Shown here: positions 6,900 through 13,532 of the stretch, one piece after another
Layout of the letters: each line of letters begins with the position of its first letter
How positions within the stretch are numbered: position 1 is the stretch's first letter
From: an uncultured Anaerolineae bacterium
GTDB taxonomy: Bacteria; Chloroflexota; Anaerolineae; Anaerolineales; Villigracilaceae
Length of the DNA stretch: 14,014 nt
Direction of reading: 5' to 3'
NCBI GenBank assembly: GCA_903854805.1
Contig: CAINXK010000505.1
Span: 1-14,014 of the forward strand
Made by a program: the position numbers and the translations under genes
Notes under the pieces: model-generated
Database searches by the model: none
What the model was told of the DNA's origin: nothing
Seen by the model: only the letters and a program-made list of their open reading frames with translations

Positions 6900-6936
6900 G
6901 TTTGGCGACCGGCTGATAGATGGCCGGTCGCCAAAC
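6900..6936 (+). terminator. Perfect 14-bp stem-loop between the two pilin genes (attenuator or mRNA stabiliser)
   Basis: GTTTGGCGACCGGC (6900-6913) and GCCGGTCGCCAAAC (6923-6936) are exact reverse complements around a 9-base loop. No T-run follows (AAGAGTCC), so it is not a classical intrinsic terminator. It lies 11 nt after the first pilin stop and 57 nt before the second pilin. The position fits a 3'-end stabiliser or partial terminator that raises the first pilin message over downstream genes. Confidence 0.6.
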
Positions 6937-6993
6937 AAGAGTCCTATTTCGTAGTTTTCCGGGATATTCCGGTTGCATAGGTAAGGAGAAATT

Positions 6994-7140
6994 ATGTTGT
7001 CTGACCGAAATGGACAGAGCATCGTGGAATATATCGTGATCCTGGCAATCTTCATCGCCCTGGTCGGAGGCGCGCTTTGGCAAATCTTTTCCACCCTGCA
7101 GGTGAAATTCAATAATGTCAACACGCAAATCGGTTCTTAG
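6994..7140 (+). CDS. flp: Flp-type (type IVb) major pilin
   Basis: A 48-residue prepilin with a strong TAAGGAGAAATT-ATG start. The short leader MLSDRNG ends in Gly7, followed by QSIVEYIVILAIF: after cleavage, Glu is +5 and Tyr +6, the hallmark of Flp pilins. One hydrophobic helix (about 9-29) precedes a short polar tail. The prepilin peptidase at 10704 or the one at 13533 should cleave it. Its 3' end overlaps the tadE start by 26 nt. Confidence 0.85.
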   Translation: MLSDRNGQSIVEYIVILAIFIALVGGALWQIFSTLQVKFNNVNTQIGS

Positions 7141-7558
7141 AATAAGCCAGAAAGGTCAGGCAGCTGTCGAATCACTGCTGATCCTGATGATCCTGGCGTT
7201 GGTGATCTTTGGCGGGATTGAATTGAGCCGGGGTGTTGCCATACGTCAGGCTCTGGACAGCAGCGCCGGCGCAGCAGTACGAGCCTTATCGCTGGATCCA
7301 TCCCAGTGGAGTTTTGCTGCCAACTTGATCCAAACCGGCACGAATAAAAACATCATGGGAGCCAACGTCACCACATCGGTCCAGGTTTACGATGCATCCG
7401 GCATTTTGCGAAGTTCCGCCTGGCTGTCTGGCAGCCCATTCGGCACTACTTTCATTCTGGAATCGTCCGCTCCTTTTCAGGCTGATATCCCCTTTCTTTC
7501 CAGGAATATCCTGACGATTAAAGTCCAGCATTGGGGAATCGTGGAGCGATATCCGTGA
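7115..7558 (+). CDS. tadE: TadE-like pseudopilin
   Basis: A 147-residue protein. ATG 7115 lies inside the flp gene with GCAGGTGA about nine bases upstream. A basic leader is followed by KGQAAVESLLILMILALV, with a prepilin-type Gly14/Gln15 junction and Glu at +5, then a hydrophobic helix to about 36 and FGGIELSRGVAIRQALDSSA, typical of TadE. The remaining C-terminal part would be extracytoplasmic (beta-rich by appearance). The stop overlaps the next start as TGATG (7556-7560). It is a minor pilus component likely matured by prepilin peptidase. Confidence 0.85.
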   Translation: MSTRKSVLRISQKGQAAVESLLILMILALVIFGGIELSRGVAIRQALDSSAGAAVRALSLDPSQWSFAANLIQTGTNKNIMGANVTTSVQVYDASGILRSSAWLSGSPFGTTFILESSAPFQADIPFLSRNILTIKVQHWGIVERYP

Positions 7559-8091
7559 TGACAATTCGCCCTTCAAAACATACAGCCGATCTGCTTTTTG
7601 ACACTCGAGCTCAAACTGCGGCCTGGGGTCTTCTGATCATCCTGACCTTGATTGTGATTGCTTCAGGATTGGTAGATGTGTATTCACTTTATGCAGCGCG
7701 CAATTGGGCATACTCCGTAACCCAGGAGGCAGCCCTGACCGGTGTTTCTAAGGGGCGGGATTGGAGCTCGTTAACTTCGGGCAGCGGGATCAAGCTGAAT
7801 AGCTCAACTGCCAAAACAGAAGCACAAAACCTGGTAATTGCTGCCATGAACCGGCGCGGTATACCCACTTTCAGTATGGACGTGCGTATATTGCCAGATC
7901 CAACCGGCGGGAGCATTACTGGTTACCCACCCAATCCGGTTCGGCTGGGCAGTAGCCTTGGAAATTGGTCCAGCAGCGAGCCAGCCGTCGGTGTTTACCT
8001 TGAAGTTCCGGTGCGATGGATGCTTTTGGATTTATTTGCCGTTCAAACCAAAGACGTCAACGTCTTTGCCTCAGCAGGTGTCTCCCAGTGA
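7558..8091 (+). CDS. TadE/TadG-like pilus protein
   Basis: A 177-residue protein with one N-terminal hydrophobic segment (about 21-45, AAWGLLIILTLIVIASGLVD) followed by VYSLYAARNWAYSVTQEAAL, the arrangement of TadE/TadF/TadG-type proteins, and an extracytoplasmic domain (46-177). The residue corresponding to Glu +5 is not Glu (RAQTAAW), so normal prepilin cleavage is doubtful. ATG 7558 is chosen for the TGATG overlap with tadE, with GGAG about 12 bases upstream. A GTG at 7531 would add nine residues. Its stop shares GTGA with the next gene. It could be TadF or TadG; I cannot decide between them. Confidence 0.72.
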   Translation: MTIRPSKHTADLLFDTRAQTAAWGLLIILTLIVIASGLVDVYSLYAARNWAYSVTQEAALTGVSKGRDWSSLTSGSGIKLNSSTAKTEAQNLVIAAMNRRGIPTFSMDVRILPDPTGGSITGYPPNPVRLGSSLGNWSSSEPAVGVYLEVPVRWMLLDLFAVQTKDVNVFASAGVSQ

Positions 8092-9749
8092 AAATAACAG
8101 CACAAAAACTTCCGCCCAAAATCGTATGGGCCCTGATATTTGTTTGGCTGGCTGTTCTGGCCACCCTGTTTTTGGATATCCATCCAGCCCTGGCTGTCAT
8201 TTATCCCCAATACTTACCCAATGGACGGACCTACGACCAGGATTCAGCCTTCATCAAATGGACTGGCCCAGTTGGTTATGTCAGTTTGTACCACAGAGAT
8301 GGAACATCTTTGCCACCGTCTGAAGGAGGTGGCAGTTGCGGTGGAGGTTGCACTGAAACGGTAACCCGCATATATGATGGCGGCTCAATTTCAGGTAATT
8401 TCACCTATTTGCAAACCTTTAACGTCCAGGTAGCCTTTACAAAGGACGGCGCGGTTGGAACTGCGACTGTCATTGCTTGCGGCCAGACCATCCTCAATGC
8501 AGATTTATATACTTTCGTAAATGGTGCACCGGGTTTCACCAACCAACCATCGCCCGCCTGGAATGTACCAACTGCCGGAGACTGCTCCTGGTCGATTTCC
8601 GCCAGTGGCGGCTATGTGGATGTTCGAGCGGTTACCACGGTCTATCGGTCAGCCGGTAATCCAATTGTGGATTTGAGAGTGAACGGAACGAACGGACCAC
8701 TGACCACCGCGCCTCCAGGGAGTTACACCCTCAGTTGGACCAGTTCAAACGCAGCGGCATGTATAGCCAGTGGGGCCTGGAGCGGCGCGCAAGCAACCAA
8801 TAGCACCCAGGCGTTCAGCGGAGTGGCAAGTGGTTCGTACACGTATACTTTGGTTTGCTCCAATCAGAACGGCAGTGCCACGGATAGCGTTGTTGTAAAT
8901 GTACTCAGCCCTCCTACAGTTTCCGTAACAACTCCCGCCTCCCTGACAGCCCCTGCCAACTTTACGGCCAGTTGGACGAGCACAAATGCCACGTCCTGCA
9001 CTGGTTCAAATCGTTTTGTGGGGTTATCTGGTTTAACTGGTTCAAAGTCAGAAAGCGGATTGACTGCTGGAAACTATGATTACACCGTGACCTGTGTTAA
9101 TGCCGGCGGATCAGCGTCAGACACAAAACGCACAACGATTTATGCGGCGCCGACGGTCGATGTCCGTATAAATGGGGTGGATGGAGCTGCGATCACATTG
9201 GTCAGCCCCGCAACCTATAGCGCCACTTGGACTTCGAGCAACGCCACTTCCTGTACGGGTTCTTCCAGACTGGCAGGTTATTCAGGTCTGACCGGTAGTC
9301 GAAATGAAACCAATATTCCCGGCGGCACAACTTATACATACACAATGGTCTGCCAAAATGCTTTGGGGGCATCGGCAACTGATTCGACTACCGTCACGGT
9401 GATCGCGCCGCTAAGTGGCACCATCTCAGTTACCTATGCCCGGCTCTTGTTGATGGCAACTAACCTCGATCAGCCAGCCCAGACCCTCAATGGCAATATA
9501 GTAGGCGGTATCGCTCCATATTCAGTGACTGTCACGATCAAATCGCCCACTGGAACGCTGAACACATTCTCACGCAGCGGCTCAAGCTGGTCTGTTTCTC
9601 CAGGCAACGCAGGAAATGTAAATATCGGTGCAACAGAGCAGGGAACCTGGACGGCCTGGGCTGATTTACGCGATAGTCTTGGTCAGATTTACAAAACAGC
9701 CAGTGCAACGTGGGAGGTCGAATGGTATCCCATTCACGCCCGTCCCTGA
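8088..9749 (+). CDS. Secreted protein with three Ig-like repeats, candidate pilus adhesin
   Basis: A 553-residue protein. GTG 8088 overlaps the upstream stop (GTGA), with CAGGTG nearby. Residues 11-36 are a signal segment ending in ALA. A unique N-terminal domain (about 37-190) holds a Gly/Cys cluster (GGGSCGGGC). Three Ig-like repeats follow at about 191-273, 275-353 and 355-440. Each begins with a P-(I/T)-V strand, contains the motif WTS(S/T)NA with a Cys five or six residues further on, then Y(T/D)YT and a second Cys ending in a SA-D strand. The Cys pair in each repeat could form a disulphide. A C-terminal beta-type domain (about 441-553) carries no LPxTG or membrane anchor. Such repeats are common in cell-surface adhesins. 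The position inside the tad operon suggests a pilus-linked or co-secreted adhesin; the function is inferred. Confidence 0.75.
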   Translation: MKITAQKLPPKIVWALIFVWLAVLATLFLDIHPALAVIYPQYLPNGRTYDQDSAFIKWTGPVGYVSLYHRDGTSLPPSEGGGSCGGGCTETVTRIYDGGSISGNFTYLQTFNVQVAFTKDGAVGTATVIACGQTILNADLYTFVNGAPGFTNQPSPAWNVPTAGDCSWSISASGGYVDVRAVTTVYRSAGNPIVDLRVNGTNGPLTTAPPGSYTLSWTSSNAAACIASGAWSGAQATNSTQAFSGVASGSYTYTLVCSNQNGSATDSVVVNVLSPPTVSVTTPASLTAPANFTASWTSTNATSCTGSNRFVGLSGLTGSKSESGLTAGNYDYTVTCVNAGGSASDTKRTTIYAAPTVDVRINGVDGAAITLVSPATYSATWTSSNATSCTGSSRLAGYSGLTGSRNETNIPGGTTYTYTMVCQNALGASATDSTTVTVIAPLSGTISVTYARLLLMATNLDQPAQTLNGNIVGGIAPYSVTVTIKSPTGTLNTFSRSGSSWSVSPGNAGNVNIGATEQGTWTAWADLRDSLGQIYKTASATWEVEWYPIHARP

Positions 9750-10690
9750 AATTTTTTCCCTTGCTGGGATTCGTTATCCTGTTCTTGATCGTGGGATTCG
9801 CTTCAACTGTACGGGCATTGGGTGATAGTACCTGCCAATCTTCTTATGGACCTATTCCAACCGAGCTTCCGGACTGGTTATTGCCAGCGACTGACAAGGT
9901 CAACCTGCAAACCGACAGCCGTTACGACCTTCTCTCCGCCAGATTATTGTCATCCGGATTTGTTTCCGCTCCAGATTGCAGTTTTAATGGTCTAAACCCC
10001 GATAGAAGCGCGAATGCCTGTGGATTGGAGAAGGCTTTGAAGCACGTCCGAACCTGGCAAAACCAGTATGACCCAGCCATCCTGAGCGCTTCTTCTTCCG
10101 GTGTTGTGCCACCAAAGATAGTCAAAGCTGTAATAGCGGTTGAATCTCAATTCTGGCCAGGTGCAGATTGGACCAGGGGCGAGATCGGTCTGGGGCAAAT
10201 GACAACCAATGGCGCAGACCTGGTATTGACCTGGCAGCCAGGATATTACCAACAGATCTGCTCACAGATATATGGCAGTGGTACCTGCGGTATTGGATAT
10301 CGCTTTCTTAATCCAGCTGCCCAGCGTGTCTTGCAAGGGGCGGTATTGAAATCAATTGATCCTACCTGTGCAAGTTGTCCTGGCGGGCTGGATTTAGCAA
10401 AAGGAAATCTGGCCGTTCAAACCCTGGTTGAGACGATCAACGCCAGCTGCCAGCAGTCCTCGCGCTTGATTTATCTGGCAAGGGGAAAATCCCCAGCGCT
10501 GGTCTTGTCCTATGAAGATTACTGGCGCGTGGTTCTCGCCAATTATCATGCAGGGGCTGGATGTATTTACCAGGCCCTGATTCGGAACAAATCGGCCGGG
10601 AATTGGTCTGCGATTGCGGCCAATTTCCCGGAAGGATGTGCCAGCGGCAGGGAATACATCCGCCGAATCGAAGAACAAATTAAACCATGA
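9722..10690 (+). CDS. Secreted lytic-transglycosylase-like protein of the pilus operon
   Basis: A 322-residue protein. ATG 9722 is chosen because GGGAGG (9712-9717) lies four bases upstream; it starts 28 nt inside the adhesin gene. A basic start and hydrophobic segment (12-30) form a signal peptide or anchor. The lysozyme-like fold is indicated by KAVIAVESQFWP with likely catalytic Glu141, GEIGLGQMTTNGAD (153-166; the usual GLMQ motif as GLGQM) and ANYHAGAGC (the usual AYNAG-G motif). About ten Cys residues suggest disulphides and export. In pilus and secretion operons such enzymes cut peptidoglycan to let the fibre through. Catalysis fits but is not shown; the spacing between motifs is larger than in small SLT enzymes. 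Confidence 0.78.
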   Translation: MVSHSRPSLKFFPLLGFVILFLIVGFASTVRALGDSTCQSSYGPIPTELPDWLLPATDKVNLQTDSRYDLLSARLLSSGFVSAPDCSFNGLNPDRSANACGLEKALKHVRTWQNQYDPAILSASSSGVVPPKIVKAVIAVESQFWPGADWTRGEIGLGQMTTNGADLVLTWQPGYYQQICSQIYGSGTCGIGYRFLNPAAQRVLQGAVLKSIDPTCASCPGGLDLAKGNLAVQTLVETINASCQQSSRLIYLARGKSPALVLSYEDYWRVVLANYHAGAGCIYQALIRNKSAGNWSAIAANFPEGCASGREYIRRIEEQIKP

Positions 10691-10703
10691 GCAGTGAGGT
10701 CGT

Positions 10704-11273
10704 ATGAATTGGATTATTTTTGGATTGGTTTTGATCTGGTTGGGGATTATTTCATGGTTCGACCTGCGCGACAAAGAAATTCCTTCCAGCCATTGGGTGA
10801 TCATTCCTTTGATAGGCGCAGGGGCTTATCGTTACTGGAATGGAGGCGGCGCACTTGTTGCCCTGACACTCATGGTTGCCATAATCAGTGAGCGTGATCG
10901 CCTATCCAGATTGTTTCGTTTCGAGGCAATAGGATTTCTTTGTGCTTGCTTACCGATATTATTTCTTTGCACCTACGTCAACATACAAAATACTCCACTG
11001 CCCACTTTTGCGATCCTGGCATTTTGGCTTGCCTGGGAGTTTAAATGGTGGGGTGGCGCAGATGCATCCGCATCCCTGTCGTTAATTTTAATTTATCCTG
11101 AATATTCTTTTATCCTGGGATTTCTAGGCATCCACCTTGTGGTTGCATTGGGAATGTCTACCCATTTATTTATTAAAGAAAGAACTTTGAGATTACACAA
11201 AATTCCCGGTCTACCGCTTTTATTCTTCTCAATTGTTTTTCTGCCAATGATACAAAGGATAATCAAAGCGTAA
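10704..11273 (+). CDS. Type IV prepilin peptidase (TadV/CpaA-like)
   Basis: A 189-residue integral membrane protein with about six hydrophobic segments. The first catalytic Asp is Asp20 in SWFDLRDKEIP, the second Asp120 in WWGGAD (117-120). The family's second motif is normally GxGD; here the Gly before Asp is Ala, as also in the paralogue at 13533. GTGAGG lies five bases before ATG 10704, 13 nt after the transglycosylase stop. As the last gene of the operon it should cleave the Flp and TadE leaders. No convincing intrinsic terminator follows in the 251-nt gap to 11525. Confidence 0.85.
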   Translation: MNWIIFGLVLIWLGIISWFDLRDKEIPSSHWVIIPLIGAGAYRYWNGGGALVALTLMVAIISERDRLSRLFRFEAIGFLCACLPILFLCTYVNIQNTPLPTFAILAFWLAWEFKWWGGADASASLSLILIYPEYSFILGFLGIHLVVALGMSTHLFIKERTLRLHKIPGLPLLFFSIVFLPMIQRIIKA

Positions 11274-11524
11274 ATTTCCATAGTATAAAAAAGGAATACA
11301 AAGGATCATATCTGCAATTTGCGTGACTGCTACTCAATAATCCGTGGCCTTGTTGGATTTCCAGGAGGATCAGCTAATCTTCCCGGATTTCATTCTTTCA
11401 AACTCTTTTTTACCAGAATTGAAACAGTCACGTTTTTTCATATAGGCTTCGATGCTAAATATGAATAATTGAGGGCTTCGTCAGCCAATGACAATTCTCT
11501 TACATCCAGTCATTCATCCACAAT

Positions 11525-11719
11525 TTATGCCTTGGGGCCACCAAATTTTCCTCTGGTAATCACAAGAAGAACAAAAGAACCAACAGAAACAACTAAGCCC
11601 CCTGCTACCTCTAGGATTTTTCTGGTTTTCCCATTTTTCTCGTTTTGGTGGTATTCACATAAATCTTTCTTACTGTTTTCCAGTATCTCTTTCCCGCACT
11701 TTTTGCAGTATTTACTCAT
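11525..11719 (-). CDS. Small zinc-ribbon membrane protein, unknown
   Basis: A 64-residue protein. ATG 11719 has GGAG five bases upstream within the previous gene, whose stop it overlaps (ATGAGTAA, 8 nt). Residues 5-25 contain C-x2-C-G (Cys5, Cys8) and C-x2-H (Cys22, His25), a likely zinc site. A Lys-rich linker and one hydrophobic segment (about 44-61) follow, with a short basic tail. It forms a translationally coupled pair with the larger zinc-ribbon gene and is AT-richer than the tad genes. I recognise no named family; it may be a membrane partner for the larger protein. Confidence 0.65.
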   Translation of the reverse strand: MSKYCKKCGKEILENSKKDLCEYHQNEKNGKTRKILEVAGGLVVSVGSFVLLVITRGKFGGPKA

Positions 11720-12821
11720 CCTTCTTCTCCTTCTTGGCTGGCAAGACATCAATTAGTGGTTGCGTCCCTTCAATGTCCAAAGGGAGTGCAGAAATCTTCT
11801 GTTGAATTTCATAAAAATTGTCAACAAAGCTCTTTTGGTCAGATTTATTATACTCATTCATCTTTACCAAGGTGTTCCTATCATCAAGCGAATTTGCGCT
11901 TATAAAATCACTGAATTGTTTCATACTGATTCTCGCAGCATTTTGCTCACCGAGTAAGCAATAAACGGTTGTTTCAACTTGCACAGTTTTGGTAATAGCC
12001 AATAGGCTATTAAAAATTTCAGCACTATGCTCATCTCCATGATTCTGTGCCTCTTTATCAAATAAATCTGAGAACCAATCCTTATCCTTCCTCTCATCGA
12101 CGAAGCGCTTTTCACTTTCAAAGGCTCGAAAAAGAATGCATTTGGCATCCGTTGCACTACTCAAAATACCGAGAAGTTTTTCTTCTCTCACTCTGGAATC
12201 GCTTATCTGTGCAGCTTGCTGTAACTGTTGCCAAGCGCTATCGGCCAATGCGAGTCTATCATCTTGAAGCTCCCGATGAAGATTCGCAATTCCCCTTTGA
12301 ACATCATGTATTTCGCTAATCACCTGAGCTAGTGCCATCTGCGTTTGTAAATCAATAATTGAACGACCTAAATCAGGTGTTAGCTGTATGTCTTTTAAGC
12401 GCACCTGTGCAACAATATTTTTCTCTCCGTATATTGTTGGCAGTATTTGTCCAGTCTTATCCGTAAGAAATTTATAGAGCCCTGCATCAATCAGTCTTTG
12501 AATTGCAGGATTTACTTCTGCTACCTTTATCGTCTTTGGAATCATTGACATAAGAGTTTGAAAGAATGCAGGCGCAACTCTGCATAGGTTTTCGGCTCTA
12601 CCGAAAATTATATTCAAATTATTATTTTGTATGGTACTGATAGGAAATACTTGGTCAAATTCAGACGAAAGTGATGAACCTTCCCATTGAATCCTCGTTA
12701 AAGGCTTTGTGCTTGCAATCATTGGCAGATTTTTAGCGCCGCTTCTAAAGCCACAAAACGGGCAAACCGATGCTTTATCTGATGCTTTTGTTCCACATTC
12801 CGGGCAATATACTAATCCCAT
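11712..12821 (-). CDS. Zinc-ribbon protein with helical central region, unknown function
   Basis: A 369-residue soluble protein; AGGAGA lies six bases before ATG 12821. Residues 6-24 are a zinc ribbon with two CPxCG knuckles (Cys6, Cys9, Cys20, Cys23). A mixed region (about 35-165) follows, then a long helical, probably coiled-coil segment at about 168-250 (SEIHDVQRGIANLHRELQDD, SRVREEKLLGIL). The C-terminus is charged and ends KKEKKDE. There is no signal peptide, no membrane segment and no Walker motif or evident catalytic motif. It is AT-richer than the flanking pilus genes and encoded on the opposite strand, which suggests an acquired cassette. A role in stress, membrane or phage response is possible but nothing in the sequence proves it. 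Confidence 0.7.
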   Translation of the reverse strand: MGLVYCPECGTKASDKASVCPFCGFRSGAKNLPMIASTKPLTRIQWEGSSLSSEFDQVFPISTIQNNNLNIIFGRAENLCRVAPAFFQTLMSMIPKTIKVAEVNPAIQRLIDAGLYKFLTDKTGQILPTIYGEKNIVAQVRLKDIQLTPDLGRSIIDLQTQMALAQVISEIHDVQRGIANLHRELQDDRLALADSAWQQLQQAAQISDSRVREEKLLGILSSATDAKCILFRAFESEKRFVDERKDKDWFSDLFDKEAQNHGDEHSAEIFNSLLAITKTVQVETTVYCLLGEQNAARISMKQFSDFISANSLDDRNTLVKMNEYNKSDQKSFVDNFYEIQQKISALPLDIEGTQPLIDVLPAKKEKKDE

Positions 12822-12862
12822 TTCAATTCTCCTGGTACAGAATTTACGCTGAAACTGCTAAG

Positions 12863-12951
12863 AATTTAATTGCTCTTTCGGGATTCCTATGTTTCTGGGA
12901 CTTTCGGGCTTGCACACCCCTTTTTCCGCAAAGCGAAGGTTTCCTTAAATT
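12863..12951 (-). promoter_or_regulatory. Possible structured 5' leader of the zinc-ribbon pair
   Basis: AATTTAA (12863-12869) and TTAAATT (12945-12951) can pair and enclose about 75 nt containing a short hairpin (CGC-AAA-GCG at 12927-12935, flanked by CCTT and AAGG) and two copies of CTTTCGGG (12875-12882 and 12901-12908, plus-strand reading). A TATAAT on the minus strand at 12972-12967 has no good -35 partner. This is only suggestive of a structured leader; it matches no riboswitch class I know. Confidence 0.25.
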
Positions 12952-12972
12952 GCCTCAATCTTCATTATTATA

Positions 12973-13465
12973 TAACGGGAGTTGATTCTGAGCATGAAAT
13001 AGAATGAACGAAAAATTCGAGGAACCTCATGGGTGTGGCTTCTGTTAGATCCCTTTTTAGTTGACGCCAAAAATGTTTCCCAACAGTAAATATTATCGCC
13101 TTTCTAATAATCTTTCTAACCAGGAAAATGTAATTCAACCTGAAGGTCTTGATTAGTTGCAGCATGCCTTTTTCTCTGCAAAGTCCATCTTGAATAATAA
13201 GAACAAATTGTACGTCATCATCAATTCAAAGATCGCTTCATTGCCCCCAAAAGATTGGAGAAACAGGTGTCCGACATCCATATAACACAGTAAATGGTGA
13301 ATTTCCATTCATTCAGTGGGTGGAAGACAATTTTGAGTAGATCCTAACCAAGCCCAAACCATCCTTTTAAAACTAACAACCTGTCGACCAGTCAAATTCG
13401 CATGCCCACTAGGATAAACGCCTTATATCAATATAATTAGAAATTGAACATTCCCTCAATCGTTG
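12973..13465. other. AT-rich stretch without a supportable gene
   Basis: Between the zinc-ribbon leader and the terminator hairpin no reading frame has a good start site or recognised motif. A 65-residue minus-strand frame (12968-13165) is basic and Phe/Ile-rich, with no ribosome site before its start, and extends upstream without a start. A TATAAT at 13432-13437 on the plus strand could serve the next gene but has no matching -35. The region may be decayed DNA. Confidence 0.5.
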
Positions 13466-13508
13466 GCCGGACAAACCCTTCTGGATTAAGAAGAGTGTCC
13501 GGCTTTTT
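13466..13508 (+). terminator. Rho-independent-type hairpin 25 nt upstream of a prepilin peptidase gene
   Basis: GCCGGACA (13466-13473) pairs with TGTCCGGC (13496-13503), followed directly by TTTTT and further T-rich sequence. Inside the loop CTTCT and AGAAG add a second 5-bp stem around GGATTA. This is a strong intrinsic terminator on the plus strand. No plus-strand gene lies upstream within the window, so it may end a small RNA, insulate the gene at 13533, or act as an attenuator in its leader. Confidence 0.75.
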
Positions 13509-13532
13509 AATTTTCTAACTTTGCCTTTTTAT

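Noticed and set aside
8016..8087. Upstream extension of the Ig-repeat protein
   Set aside because: It would overlap the TadG-like gene by 76 nt and place the signal peptide internally; GTG 8088 with the GTGA overlap fits better.
12968..13165. 65-codon basic minus-strand frame
   Set aside because: No ribosome site, no recognised domain and AT-rich composition; it might be a gene remnant but this cannot be supported.
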